A stretch of 64,000 nt of DNA from Bacteroidales bacterium (GCA_029983675.1 JASBYY010000001.1:62001-126000); one strand, 5' to 3'; shown: positions 33,919 to 43,796, counted from the stretch's first letter. The notes: a model not told the origin generated them from the sequence alone. Made by a program: numbers and translations.

Positions 33919-36900
33919 ATGAAAAAACGCTGGTTTATTGCCTTGATGTTGTCGCTGATGGCTGCAACGGGGTTTGCTCAAACACATTTTCCAACGGAAA
34001 AGGATGCTTTTTTGCGCGGACTCAATGATTATCTTGTGTCTAACTCAACCAAAGCGGAAGCAGAGGCGGTGGCGGCACTGACCAACGATTTTTCAAGTTG
34101 TTGGAACACGGCATACGGCACTGCCGATGCCACGTTAGTGATGGAACTTTGCGAACGTGCCGTAGCGCGTCCCGATGCCAAGACTTATACAGGGATTCGG
34201 GCTTTTGTTGAAGTGCTGACAGCATTGCCACATTCTGGAATGACACCGAATGATATTCATAGATGGTTGATTCATACCAAGGTGCGGCATGAGAAATCCA
34301 TGTCGAAGTTTGCTTCTTACATGGAATCGTGCCGTGATTTGTTCAAATATGGCGTGTTGGCAGGAAGGGGCAATTCCAAATGGGTGGTGCGAAAAGCAAG
34401 CTATGGCTTTCCGTCAGAAAACTCGTTTGATCTTGGCGTGGGAAGTGGCACATTGGTACTGCTCACGCAAAATGACAGCTCTTTGGTTCGCGACACAAGA
34501 GGCGTGTATCATTTCGATACGCATACTTGGGAGGGAGAAGGTGGAAAAGCAGACTGGTCGCGCTTCAATATTGCTGAAAATGAGGTGTATGCCGTGTTTC
34601 CCGATCATTATCGCATCGACCTTTCAAAGTCGGAATATGTCGTTGATTCGGTATGGTTCTACAATAAGAAATACTACGAAAAGCCTATTTTAAGCCGATT
34701 TGAAGACAAGGTGTCGAACTCCAAGCCAAATGAAAAAACATCATATCCAGCATCGCATCCGTACAGTGCCCATTACCGCATCGAAAACATGTTTTTGCAC
34801 GTGAATTTTGAAGGCGGCATCGGCATGGTGGGCAAACGCATGGAGGTTTTTGGCGACCAAGGCCGTAAAGCCAGGTTCACATTCGTCAGAAACCACAAGC
34901 CGATGGCTTCGGTGCAGGCTGTACGCATGGTGCTGAACGATGATTTTTTAGTCTCCAACAGCTGCCACGCAAGCATTTACATGTATGACACTGCCAGCGG
35001 ACGAAATACAGTGGATTCCATCTATCACAACGACTTGGGGTTTCGCTACGATAACAATAAGCACAATCTGGTCTTATACCGGTCGGAAAGCGGTTTTGGC
35101 GATGGGCCATTCCACGATTCGTTTCACAAGATGGATATTTTCCTGGAAGCGGCTTATTGGGATTTGAAATCCGACCTCATTGAATTTCGGCGAATGGAAG
35201 GGGCCAGCACGACCAGCGAAGGCGAATTGGTTTCGACCAATTATTTCCGTAAATCGGATTACGTTCATTTACAAAGTCTTGACGGTCAGCATCCTATGGT
35301 GCGGATCGAGAAGTATTTAGCGGATTATGGCAATCCGGATCATCCAAACCGTTTTAATGTCAACGACTTGGCCTTGTATCTGCAATATCCATTGGAACAA
35401 GTGATTAGCATGGTGCTGCGTCTGCAGTCCGAGGGCTATGTGGAATATAATCAGGAAGATAAATCGGTTGACGTGATGCAACGTTTCTACGATGTCATTG
35501 AGTCGAACCGCGAAAACATTGACTTTGATGTGTTCAAGATTCGCACGGTGACCACCAACCGTCAGCCCAACCTGCGCCTCGACATGAAAACCAATGATTT
35601 GATTGTGCACGGCATCACCAATCCCGTTGAGGGAATAGAAGGAGCTTCCATCATTTTGAGCGATAGGAAACGGGTCGTTATCTTGCCCGACAATGCCAGA
35701 ATCACCTTGAAAAAAGACCGTAACTTCCGCTTTTCAGGAGGTGTCATGGCAGGTATGCTGGAGTTTTTTACCAAGGATTGCCTGTTCTACTACGATGATT
35801 TCTATATCAAGATGTCGCAAGTCGATTCGCTGCGTATGTATGCCCGTGAGAATGGCAAGGTCTATCCTGTCGAGGGCACATTGGAGCGTTTGCAGGGACG
35901 TTTGATGATAGATAAGGGCGACAACAAGTCGAGCAAGGAAGACTATGCGGAGTACCCGATTTTTTATAGCGACTATGATTCGTACAAGTTTTACCGGCAT
36001 ATCAACGGCGGCGTGTTCGACCCGCATCTTGAAAATGACACGGCAATGGATGCTGATAAGTTGGACGGTAAGTTCTATTATTTGCTCAATCCGTTTGTGG
36101 CCGACAGCCTGAACGATATTGCCATGAAGCATGTGCAGTTTGACGGCAAACTCGTATCGGGAGGCATTTTCCCCGACATCGCCGAACCGCTTGCCGTAAT
36201 GGATGACCATTCTTTGGGTTTTGAACATCAAATCGGAATTTCGACGGAGGCTTCCTATCCCATGTTTGGCGATAAAGGACGGTTTCACGATCACGTGCAT
36301 CTTTCCGAAGACGGTTTCTATGGCAACGGGAAACTCGACTATCAGACCGCTGACTTTACATCCGACCGTTTCATGTTTTATTTGGATTCCGTCACAGCTA
36401 CCACCAAGGTGTTCAAGATGCGTGAATCGGCTTCGGGTGTGAGTTTTCCAACCGCCTCGTGTGATGTGCTCGACATGAAATGGGAGGTGAACAAGCCGCA
36501 GTTGACGACTCGCACCCTCGAAAATCCGATTGCACTGTACGACAGCACTTTGTTCAAGGGTGTCACCTATCTATCGCCCGATGGTTATGCTGCCGATGGC
36601 ACCCTGACGTTTGGCCCCACAAAGTTTGACTCGCGGTATTTCGACTTTGGCTACCATTCTTTCGTGGCTGATTCGGCTGACTTCACGCTGTACTCCGATG
36701 CCACTGAAGCCTTTCTTGCCACAAACTACAAGGTTTCTGTGAATTTTGATACGCAAAAGGTGCGTTACGACTATCTTGATAGGAAGAGCAACCTCGCATT
36801 CCCTTTCAACCAATACTTGTGCACGTTGAAAGAAGCCGAATGGGACATGCAGAGCAACAACATTCATGTGTATAGTTCCGGAGGTGCTTTCGATGCCTAT

Positions 36901-38445
36901 ACAAATGCAAAAACCATGGAGGAGCTGTTAGCCGTGAGGTCGGGAGCGTCGAAGTTTATTTCATCGCATCCAGAGCAGGATTCATTGGAGTTTTATTGCA
37001 CCGATGCCGATTACGACATGAACACCTATAACATTCATGCCCATGAGGTGAAAATCATACGAGTGGCCGATGCCGCAGTATTTCCTTCCGATGGCAATGT
37101 GAATATCAGTCAGGATGCGGAAATCGGACAACTGACGTATGCGTCGATATTGGCCGATACAGCCAACCGTTACCATTTGTTCAAAGATGCAACGGTCGCC
37201 ATACGGGGCAGAAAGAACTACAAAGCTTCGGGCATCATGGATTATGTGGCGGAGGATGGAGTCACGACGCCGATAATTTTCGACACCATAGCACCGGTTG
37301 ACGGTGTGACCATGGGGGTGGCCCATATTGCCGATACGGCGGAGTTTCTGTTGAGTCCTCAGTTTGGATTTGCCGGTAGGGTGACAGCGGATTCCCGTGA
37401 GCAATACTGCCGTTACGAAGGCGATTTTAGGATGATTCATTCATGTGATGAAAATCACAACTGGTTTGCCTCGACAGCATCGGTCAATCCTTCAGATGTG
37501 AAAATTCCCGTTGTGATGGAAAAGATCAATGCCAAGCAGCCTCGGTTGTGCAACGGATTGTATTGCGAAAATAACGCAGGAAGTCGTTTTTCCGCCTCCA
37601 TGATGGCGACATCTTCAACCGATGTGCTTCCAGTCGTGCCTGTCAACGGCATGTTGTCATACGATTCCGTTCAGGCGCGTTTCCTCGTGGTGGATGAAAG
37701 CAAGCCCGACACCTATATCGAACTTTCTGACCGCTGCACGGTAAAGGGAAACGGTACGTTTGACCTTGGTTTTGAAACAGGGCTGGCAGGTTTCGTGTGC
37801 AACGGCAGCTATACCGACTATCCGGGCGACACCCTCATGCTTGAGGTGTTGAATATCTTCAGTGCGCCGATTTTCGATGATAAAATCATGGCGGATATTG
37901 CGGAAGTCTATGCCAATGTGGAAGGCGAGTCTATAGATTTGACAGCAACGAATTATGTGTCGTATTTGCGTTCTCAACGTACCGATAAGGAAGCCGATGC
38001 TTTGAAAAAGGATATTGAATTGGAAGGTTATCCAAGTATCAAATCGAGCGATTTATACAATCAAACCTTGGTCATTCCATCATTGACCATGGTGTGGAAC
38101 AATCGCCTGAATGCCTTCGTCTCTGTAGGAAAAATCGGTATCGGAAACATCGGAAAGAATGTGGTCAATAAGTATGTGGACGGTTGCGTGGTGTTCGACC
38201 GCCGTTTGGGCAACATTACCTATTTCCTGCAAAACGACATGTTTATGACCTATTTGAGTTACAATTGTGGTGACCGCCAGTTGCAGATCCATGCCACTTG
38301 GGGCGATGTCAATATTCGCTTATCCGACATGAAGGAGAAAAACCGTACCTTGTCGCGGGACGACGATACTTTTAATTATGTGGTGACCCCCTACGAGGCA
38401 CTGACCAACTTCCTGTCCATACTCCGAAGGGCTGGGGTGCGTTGA
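33919..38445 (+). CDS. Very large secreted protein, function unknown
   Basis: The 1508-residue protein has a clear signal peptide (RWFIALMLSLMAATGFA, then QTHFP). An alpha-helical start (residues ~25-150) gives way to a long region that alternates short strands and turns. It carries repeated phrases such as FDxxxxxF(Y)xDS and VxGxLxY, suggesting a beta-helical or stacked-strand fold. No sorting tail or membrane anchor is visible at the C terminus (FLSILRRAGVR). I recognise no domain. Its size, single copy and position between prmA and dnaN suggest a conserved envelope protein. Confidence 0.6.
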   Translation: MKKRWFIALMLSLMAATGFAQTHFPTEKDAFLRGLNDYLVSNSTKAEAEAVAALTNDFSSCWNTAYGTADATLVMELCERAVARPDAKTYTGIRAFVEVLTALPHSGMTPNDIHRWLIHTKVRHEKSMSKFASYMESCRDLFKYGVLAGRGNSKWVVRKASYGFPSENSFDLGVGSGTLVLLTQNDSSLVRDTRGVYHFDTHTWEGEGGKADWSRFNIAENEVYAVFPDHYRIDLSKSEYVVDSVWFYNKKYYEKPILSRFEDKVSNSKPNEKTSYPASHPYSAHYRIENMFLHVNFEGGIGMVGKRMEVFGDQGRKARFTFVRNHKPMASVQAVRMVLNDDFLVSNSCHASIYMYDTASGRNTVDSIYHNDLGFRYDNNKHNLVLYRSESGFGDGPFHDSFHKMDIFLEAAYWDLKSDLIEFRRMEGASTTSEGELVSTNYFRKSDYVHLQSLDGQHPMVRIEKYLADYGNPDHPNRFNVNDLALYLQYPLEQVISMVLRLQSEGYVEYNQEDKSVDVMQRFYDVIESNRENIDFDVFKIRTVTTNRQPNLRLDMKTNDLIVHGITNPVEGIEGASIILSDRKRVVILPDNARITLKKDRNFRFSGGVMAGMLEFFTKDCLFYYDDFYIKMSQVDSLRMYARENGKVYPVEGTLERLQGRLMIDKGDNKSSKEDYAEYPIFYSDYDSYKFYRHINGGVFDPHLENDTAMDADKLDGKFYYLLNPFVADSLNDIAMKHVQFDGKLVSGGIFPDIAEPLAVMDDHSLGFEHQIGISTEASYPMFGDKGRFHDHVHLSEDGFYGNGKLDYQTADFTSDRFMFYLDSVTATTKVFKMRESASGVSFPTASCDVLDMKWEVNKPQLTTRTLENPIALYDSTLFKGVTYLSPDGYAADGTLTFGPTKFDSRYFDFGYHSFVADSADFTLYSDATEAFLATNYKVSVNFDTQKVRYDYLDRKSNLAFPFNQYLCTLKEAEWDMQSNNIHVYSSGGAFDAYTNAKTMEELLAVRSGASKFISSHPEQDSLEFYCTDADYDMNTYNIHAHEVKIIRVADAAVFPSDGNVNISQDAEIGQLTYASILADTANRYHLFKDATVAIRGRKNYKASGIMDYVAEDGVTTPIIFDTIAPVDGVTMGVAHIADTAEFLLSPQFGFAGRVTADSREQYCRYEGDFRMIHSCDENHNWFASTASVNPSDVKIPVVMEKINAKQPRLCNGLYCENNAGSRFSASMMATSSTDVLPVVPVNGMLSYDSVQARFLVVDESKPDTYIELSDRCTVKGNGTFDLGFETGLAGFVCNGSYTDYPGDTLMLEVLNIFSAPIFDDKIMADIAEVYANVEGESIDLTATNYVSYLRSQRTDKEADALKKDIELEGYPSIKSSDLYNQTLVIPSLTMVWNNRLNAFVSVGKIGIGNIGKNVVNKYVDGCVVFDRRLGNITYFLQNDMFMTYLSYNCGDRQLQIHATWGDVNIRLSDMKEKNRTLSRDDDTFNYVVTPYEALTNFLSILRRAGVR

Positions 38446-38481
38446 GAATGAGCCTGCCGTAACGGGAGGATAAAAAAATGT

Positions 38482-38489
38482 TATTTTTG
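38482..38489 (+). promoter_or_regulatory. -7 promoter box of dnaN (TATTTTTG)
   Basis: Best match ahead of dnaN. A second near-match (TATTTTTA) lies at 38511-38518, closer to ATG 38564. Confidence 0.5.
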
Positions 38490-38563
38490 GGAGTGTAAGG
38501 CGGAATTTTGTATTTTTACACCCTCAAAGTGTATGATAAGTAAATAAGTAAAACTGTATTGAT

Positions 38564-39697
38564 ATGAAGTTTATAGTATCCAGCGCAAAGTTGCTGAAAA
38601 ACCTGCAAGCCTTGAATGGTGTCATTGGGACAAACAACACGCTTCCCATCTTGGATGATTTTCTTTTCAAAATCAAAGACAATGTGCTTAGAATCACGGT
38701 TTCCGACCTCGAAACGACCATGTCGGTCACCCTTCAGCCTGATTTGGTGGAAGGAGAGGGTGAAGTGACCATACCGGCAAGAATCCTTGTCGATATTATG
38801 AAGATGCTTCCCGACGTTCCGGTCACGCTTTCGATAGCTGAAGATACGCTGGCTGTTGAATTGGTGGCGGGCGAAGGACACTACAAACTTGTCGGGCACA
38901 AGAGTGAAGAATTTCCGCAGATGCCCGTCATGGAAGATACCACGGCGTTTGATATGCCGGCCGATATGCTTGCTGCGGGATTTGAAAAGACTGTCTTTGC
39001 CACGGGTAATGACGAAATTCGTCCCATCATGTCGGGTGTGCTGCTTGAGATGCGATCCGACAACGTGACTTTTGTGGCTACCGACGCCCATAAACTTGTG
39101 CGTTACAGAAGAACCACCGATAAGCCTTTTGAAGGTGGTGAAGCATCGTTTATCATGCCACGCAAGCCTATCAACCAGTTGAAAGCCATTCTCGCCACCA
39201 TGGCCGACGAACCGGTTAATGTGGCTTTTAACAAAACCAATGCCTCATTTGTCTTTGGCGACTACACCTTGGTGTGCCGTCTCATCGAAGGACGTTATCC
39301 GAACTATGAAGCGGTCATCCCCACCAATAACCCGAACCAGCTTACCATTGACCGTGTGCAGTTTTTAAGCGCCATACGCCGTGTCGCCGTGTTCTCAAGC
39401 AAAGCTACGCATCAGGTGCGTTTCAAGATTGCGGGACAAGAAATCATGCTGACGGCAGAAGATATCGACTTTTACAACGAAGCCAAGGAGCGTCTGACTT
39501 GCAGCTATTCGGGCGATGATATCGAAATCGGCTTTAACTCGCGCTTTTTCCAGGAAATGCTTGCCAATCTCAATACCAAGGAAGTGAAACTCGAAATGTC
39601 GGCACCCAACCGCGCCGGTATCATCACTCCGGTTGACAACCCGAACGAAGGTGAAGACATTTTGATGCTGCTTATGCCCGTCATGCTGAATCAGTAA
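38564..39697 (+). CDS. dnaN: DNA polymerase III sliding clamp (beta subunit)
   Basis: The ring-shaped clamp tethers replicative polymerase to DNA. The 377-residue protein shows the three-domain pattern: MKFIVSSAKLLKNLQALNGVI at the start, the NTLPILDDFLFKI block, IMSGVLLEM, VATDAHKLVRYR, and the C-terminal LLMPVMLNQ that ends near the partner-binding pocket. It has its own promoter and terminator. No dnaA or recF is nearby, so it is not at a classical origin cluster. Confidence 0.95.
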   Translation: MKFIVSSAKLLKNLQALNGVIGTNNTLPILDDFLFKIKDNVLRITVSDLETTMSVTLQPDLVEGEGEVTIPARILVDIMKMLPDVPVTLSIAEDTLAVELVAGEGHYKLVGHKSEEFPQMPVMEDTTAFDMPADMLAAGFEKTVFATGNDEIRPIMSGVLLEMRSDNVTFVATDAHKLVRYRRTTDKPFEGGEASFIMPRKPINQLKAILATMADEPVNVAFNKTNASFVFGDYTLVCRLIEGRYPNYEAVIPTNNPNQLTIDRVQFLSAIRRVAVFSSKATHQVRFKIAGQEIMLTAEDIDFYNEAKERLTCSYSGDDIEIGFNSRFFQEMLANLNTKEVKLEMSAPNRAGIITPVDNPNEGEDILMLLMPVMLNQ

Positions 39698-39762
39698 CGA
39701 TAATAATATTCATCCTTGGCCATAGTGTTGCTAATGGTGAAGTCTACTTTTTTTTATGGTAA

Positions 39763-39784
39763 GGCTCTCAAACGAGAGCCTTTT
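39763..39784 (+). terminator. Terminator of dnaN
   Basis: GGCTCTC, loop AAAC, GAGAGCC, then TTTT. Confidence 0.8.
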
Positions 39785-39794
39785 CCTATGGTGT

Positions 39795-39827
39795 CAAAAA
39801 AACGAGGGCGGTCATGGCCGCCCTCGT
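39795..39827 (-). terminator. Terminator of pckA
   Basis: On the minus strand ACGAGGGCGG and CCGCCCTCGT form a perfect 10-base stem followed by a T-run (plus-strand A-run at 39796-39802). Confidence 0.85.
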
Positions 39828-39866
39828 TAGCATGATGTTTGACCGGCCATAAAGCCTAAAAAACTA

Positions 39867-41489
39867 TTAGAGTTTTGGTCCGGCATTGACCAAAGCCTTA
39901 CCAGCTTCGTTTTCAGTGAATTTCTGGAAATTGTCGATAAAGCGTTTGCTGAGGTCTTTTGCCTTTTCTTCCCATGTATTTTTGTCAGTGTAGGTGTCGC
40001 GTGGGTCGAGGATCTTTGTGTCAACTCCGGGGAGGCTTGTAGGAACCTTGAAGTCAAAATAAGGGATTGTCTTGGTGGGCGCATTGTCGATGGAGCCGTC
40101 CAAGATGGCATCGATGATGCCGCGTGTGTCCTTAATGGAAATGCGTTTGCCGGTTCCGTTCCAGCCGGTATTGACCAAGTAGGCTTTGGCACCAACCTTT
40201 TCCATTTTCTTCACCAGTTCTTCGGCATATTTTGTAGGATGCAGACTCAGGAACGCCGCACCGAAGCAAGCCGAGAAAGTCGGAGTGGGTTCGGTGATGC
40301 CGCGTTCGGTGCCGGCCAGTTTGGCCGTGAAGCCCGACAGGAAGTAGTATTTTGTTTGTTCGGGGGTCAGTATGGAAACTGGAGGCAGCACGCCGAAAGC
40401 ATCCGCCGAAAGGAAGATGACTTTTTGGGCATCGGGAGCTTTCGAGATCGGCTTCACGATGTTTTCAATATGGTAGATGGGGTAGGAGACACGTGTGTTT
40501 TCGGTCACGCTCTTGTCGGTGAAGTCGATTTTGCCGTTGGCATCGACCGTGACGTTTTCGAGCAGGGCATCGCGTTTGATGGCATTGTAAATGTCGGGTT
40601 CGCTATCCTTGTCCAAATTAATGACCTTTGCATAGCAGCCGCCTTCAAAGTTGAAGATGCCGTCATCGTCCCAGCCGTGTTCATCGTCGCCGATCAAAGC
40701 ACGTTTCGGGTCGGTGGAAAGCGTGGTCTTTCCCGTTCCGGACAGACCGAAAAAAATAGCCGTCTCGCCCTTTTCGTTCGTGTTGGCGGAGCAGTGCATG
40801 GCAGCCATGCCTTTCAAAGGCAACAGGTAGTTCATGATGGAGAACATGCCTTTTTTCATTTCGCCGCCATACCAGGTGTTCAGGATAACCTGCTCCTGTG
40901 AAGTCAGGTTGAAGACCACGGCGGTTTCAGAGTTGATGCCCAGTTCTTTGTAATTGTCCACCTTGGCTTTAGAAGCAGTGTAAACCACAAAGTCAGGTTT
41001 GCCGAAGTCGGCAAGTTCCTGTTCTGTCGGGCGGATGAACATGTTCTTCACGAAATGCGCCTGCCAAGCCACTTCCATGATGAAACGGATTTTCAGTCGG
41101 GTGTTTTTGTTGGCGCCCGCGAAACCATCCATCACATAGAGTTTCTTTCCAGATAGCTCGTTAGTGGCCAATTGCTTGAGTTGCTTCCAGGTGTCGGGAG
41201 TGACGGGTTTGTTGTCGTTCTTGTATTTATCAGAAGTCCACCATACCGTATCACGGCTCACATCGTCCATGACGAAGTACTTGTCCTTGGGTGAACGTCC
41301 GGTGTAGATGCCGGTCATCACATTGACGGCTCCCAGCTCGGTCATGACACCTTTGTCGTAGCCTGTCAGCGAGGGGGCCATTTCGTCGTTGAACAACTGG
41401 TCATAAGATGGATTGTAGTAAATCTCTTTAACGTCGTTAATTCCATAGGAAGCTAATGCTTCTCTAATTTCTGCGATGCTTTTTGCCAT
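39867..41489 (-). CDS. pckA: Phosphoenolpyruvate carboxykinase (ATP)
   Basis: It interconverts oxaloacetate and phosphoenolpyruvate with ATP/ADP. In fermenting Bacteroidales it commonly runs in the carboxylating direction towards succinate. The 540-residue protein has the kinase loop GLSGTGKTTLS at 248-258, metal-binding DDEHGWDD, TGRSPKDK, and the WNGTGKRISIKDTR block. The start at 41489 (MAKSIAEIRE) follows a -7 box at 41516-41523 and matches the family length; the open frame upstream is not coding. Confidence 0.95.
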   Translation of the reverse strand: MAKSIAEIREALASYGINDVKEIYYNPSYDQLFNDEMAPSLTGYDKGVMTELGAVNVMTGIYTGRSPKDKYFVMDDVSRDTVWWTSDKYKNDNKPVTPDTWKQLKQLATNELSGKKLYVMDGFAGANKNTRLKIRFIMEVAWQAHFVKNMFIRPTEQELADFGKPDFVVYTASKAKVDNYKELGINSETAVVFNLTSQEQVILNTWYGGEMKKGMFSIMNYLLPLKGMAAMHCSANTNEKGETAIFFGLSGTGKTTLSTDPKRALIGDDEHGWDDDGIFNFEGGCYAKVINLDKDSEPDIYNAIKRDALLENVTVDANGKIDFTDKSVTENTRVSYPIYHIENIVKPISKAPDAQKVIFLSADAFGVLPPVSILTPEQTKYYFLSGFTAKLAGTERGITEPTPTFSACFGAAFLSLHPTKYAEELVKKMEKVGAKAYLVNTGWNGTGKRISIKDTRGIIDAILDGSIDNAPTKTIPYFDFKVPTSLPGVDTKILDPRDTYTDKNTWEEKAKDLSKRFIDNFQKFTENEAGKALVNAGPKL

Positions 41490-41515
41490 GTTTGAATTGT
41501 TTTGATAATGATTTG

Positions 41516-41523
41516 CAAAGTTA
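41516..41523 (-). promoter_or_regulatory. -7 promoter box of pckA (TAACTTTG)
   Basis: Minus-strand box 26 bases before ATG 41489. Confidence 0.6.
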
Positions 41524-41622
41524 TGGTTTTTATTTGAATAGGAGTTGTTTTCAATAGATATTACATGATTTCCTCTGATGTCACGCATCTGAACCTTTCG
41601 CTTCTGTTTTTTTTGGCTACAA

Positions 41623-42255
41623 TCATCTCTGGATGATCTTGTCCACACCTATCCGGAGGTCTTGCTCGCGATACTGTTCTTCGGCAAAATATCCCACTGA
41701 AAGATGAACCACAATGCCCTCATTGTTGACATAAAACTTGGTGGGGGTGGCTGCAAGGTTGATGCGTGCGGCATCCTTTGGATCGATTAGATAAACATTA
41801 CTGTATTCAGTCGTCAGTTTCCAAACGTATTCTTCGACTTTTTTCTTGTTGTCGGCGTTGTCTTCGACAAGGCAGATGACACGAATATCTTCCATTTCAC
41901 CTTCCAAATCACGCAGCATGCCTGGCAGGACTTTCTCCACCTCCTCAGCCCCGTATGAACCGTCGTAGGTGCTAAAAATCAGGATGGATCCTTCTTTCAT
42001 GAGTTTGTTCAGGCGGATGCTTTTTCCGTTCCAGTCTTTAACCTTGATGCTGGGCATGCGTTTTCCGAGCGTGTTATGCTGGAGGTCTTCGGTGATTCTT
42101 TGCGAAATGGCACGGCTTTCATCTTCGGTCGGATGGGTGATTCCCTTGTAATAGGCTGCGTAGTCCACTGGGATGATGCAGTCGTTTGACCGGTTGCACG
42201 ACAGACAAAATACTACGAAAAACATCACTAAGCGCAAGGCTGTTCTCATGGGCAT
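41623..42255 (-). CDS. Thioredoxin-like lipoprotein
   Basis: This ~210-residue predicted lipoprotein has the signal MRTALRLVMFFVVFCLSC (lipobox LSC). The mature region has a thioredoxin-fold layout: MPSIKVKDWNGKSIRLNKLMKEGSILIFST, later NLAATPTKFYVNNEGIVVH with the cis-Pro (TPT). The usual CxxC is absent; the equivalent position reads TYDGSYGAEE, so it may not act as a thiol oxidoreductase. A -7 box at 42268-42275 means the start is at 42255 or 42249 and not at the earlier ATG. Confidence 0.65.
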   Translation of the reverse strand: MPMRTALRLVMFFVVFCLSCNRSNDCIIPVDYAAYYKGITHPTEDESRAISQRITEDLQHNTLGKRMPSIKVKDWNGKSIRLNKLMKEGSILIFSTYDGSYGAEEVEKVLPGMLRDLEGEMEDIRVICLVEDNADNKKKVEEYVWKLTTEYSNVYLIDPKDAARINLAATPTKFYVNNEGIVVHLSVGYFAEEQYREQDLRIGVDKIIQR

Positions 42256-42267
42256 TGGTTTGGCTGA

Positions 42268-42275
42268 CAAAATTA
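42268..42275 (-). promoter_or_regulatory. -7 promoter box (TAATTTTG)
   Basis: Minus-strand box 13-19 bases before the candidate starts of the thioredoxin-like lipoprotein. Confidence 0.5.
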
Positions 42276-42319
42276 GTGATTTTTTCATTGTAAACAGGAA
42301 TGCAGTGCTTCCAAAATGT

Positions 42320-42327
42320 TATCTTTG
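42320..42327 (+). promoter_or_regulatory. -7 promoter box (TATCTTTG)
   Basis: Plus-strand box 21 bases before the DUF4476 gene; divergent from the box at 42268. Confidence 0.55.
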
Positions 42328-42347
42328 CAAATGAAAAACAGAATGTC

Positions 42348-43103
42348 ATGAAAAAATTTTTCTTTTTCGCGCTATTGCTTGTCATATTCCTGCCCATGCC
42401 TGCCCAAGTCAAGGTGGGGGCGGGGGCCTTGCATCAACCCGAAGGCTTTCCTACGTTGAATGTCACATCAAGTTTTGGTGTTCCTTTTTGGATTTATATC
42501 GACGAAGTGCAGCAGACTGATAATCCGGTGGCTTCCATTTGCTTGCAGAATCTTCCGGTCGGCGATTTATATGTGCGTGTTGAGTTAGACAATCAGGACC
42601 ATAACAGCATTGGCCGTTTTGTCACGATAAACGACCGAAGTATCTATCTGTCTATTGTCCGGCAAGGTGCACTCTATGGTTTACAGACTGGTTTTTCAGG
42701 TGTTCATCCGCAATTCATGCAACCTCTTGTGGTAAATGAACCTCCCAAGCCGCCGCATCCTGTTCCGGGAGGATTGCAGCCCGTGAGTCACTGCATGAAT
42801 GATGTTGATTTTAGTGAGGCATTGCATCTTATTCAGAAAGAATCCTTTGACAGTTCGCGTCTTTCCATAGCCAAACAGGTTGCTTCTTCCAACCAGCTGT
42901 GTGTCAGACAAATTATTGAGATTTGCCAGAAATTTTCATTTGAGAGTAACAGATTGGAGTTTGCCAAATACGCCTACGCCTTTTGTTCTGAACGGGACAA
43001 GTATTACATGGTAAACAAAGCTTTTAGCTATGAATCTTCAAAACGGGAACTGGATGCTTTTATTAAACCCAATTCGATCATTAGGATTCGTAATGATTTT
43101 TGA
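42348..43103 (+). CDS. DUF4476 secreted protein with a MITE-derived C terminus
   Basis: The 251-residue protein starts with a signal peptide (MKKFFFFALLLVIFLPMPAQ). A ~100-residue beta-rich domain is followed by a Pro-rich linker (EPPKPPHPVPGG) and a C-terminal DUF4476 domain (FSEALHLIQKESFDSSRLSI, AKQVASSNQLCVRQI, KFSFESNRLEFAKYAY). The last ~12 residues (KPNSIIRIRNDF) are encoded by the MITE-like element at 43066-43252. The element's insertion therefore replaced the original end and stop codon without disrupting the domain. ATG 42348 fits the promoter box at 42320. Confidence 0.7.
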   Translation: MKKFFFFALLLVIFLPMPAQVKVGAGALHQPEGFPTLNVTSSFGVPFWIYIDEVQQTDNPVASICLQNLPVGDLYVRVELDNQDHNSIGRFVTINDRSIYLSIVRQGALYGLQTGFSGVHPQFMQPLVVNEPPKPPHPVPGGLQPVSHCMNDVDFSEALHLIQKESFDSSRLSIAKQVASSNQLCVRQIIEICQKFSFESNRLEFAKYAYAFCSERDKYYMVNKAFSYESSKRELDAFIKPNSIIRIRNDF

Positions 43104-43252
43104 TGGATTTACGAATAGAATTCGTTTTTCTTTTCGTGAAGCATAGCGGGCTATGGAAACGAAAAGAAGGACGAAAGATGCCGAAAAGACGCAAAAATCA
43201 TCGAACAGCAATGAAAAACCACATTCAAGCGTTCTAATGACCGATTTGGGTT
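43066..43252. mobile_element. MITE-like foldback element, copy 2
   Basis: This is about 187 bases, nearly identical to 16003-16190. The same ends are present (ACCCAATTCGATCATTAG, CTAATGACCGATTTGGGT), and the same central stem with CATAGC/GCTATG. Its first 38 bases are translated as the C terminus of the DUF4476 gene. Confidence 0.75.
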
Positions 43253-43284
43253 AAAGGCTTGTAATAGGACCCTATTTAAATAAC

Positions 43285-43308
43285 AAAAGACCGCAATTGC
43301 GGCCTTTT
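43285..43308 (-). terminator. Terminator of the small beta-barrel gene
   Basis: AAAAGACCGCAATTGCGGCCTTTT is a self-complementary stem; the T-run on either strand allows termination from both sides. Confidence 0.75.
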
Positions 43309-43328
43309 GTCCAGTTGTTAAGGTTCGA

Positions 43329-43796
43329 TTAGAACATATAACGGATGCCTAAACCGGCACTATATCCCAAACCGTCGTGATAGTATTCACTTCTGTCAGT
43401 AAGAAACCACATCGGGCGAACGTCTAGTGAAAGTTGCAGAGGAATAGGAAATACGTAATCGAGACCGATTTGACCTCCGACAGCTGCGGCTAGTTTGCTG
43501 TTGTGGTTGCTCCAAGAGTAGAAACCTGTCTGGGCAGCAGGCCCAACATACCAGCCGAGTTTGTCAACAATGTTCCAATGCCATTGATAAGCACCGGTTA
43601 AGCAGAAGTAATGCCATCCGCTGTTGTCGAAAATGCCGTCCAGGCCGAGGTCGAATTCTAAACGATTGGCATCGCTCAAGTTGTACTGCCACGATAGTTC
43701 GCTTCCGTTTCCGAAACGGATACCCAGATTCGATTGGGCTTGAACACCAAGACTGATTGCAAAAACGGCAATCAAAATAATCAAAACTTTTTTCAT
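43329..43796 (-). CDS. Small outer-membrane beta-barrel protein
   Basis: The 155-residue protein has a signal peptide (MKKVLIILIAVFAISLGVQAQ). About eight short amphipathic strands follow, rich in Tyr, Trp and Gly (LSWQYNLSDANRLEFDLGLD, WYVGPAAQTGFYSW, LSLDVRPMWFLT), ending in IRYMF with a terminal Phe as in many outer-membrane proteins. It is probably an eight-stranded barrel; no ligand can be inferred. Confidence 0.65.
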   Translation of the reverse strand: MKKVLIILIAVFAISLGVQAQSNLGIRFGNGSELSWQYNLSDANRLEFDLGLDGIFDNSGWHYFCLTGAYQWHWNIVDKLGWYVGPAAQTGFYSWSNHNSKLAAAVGGQIGLDYVFPIPLQLSLDVRPMWFLTDRSEYYHDGLGYSAGLGIRYMF

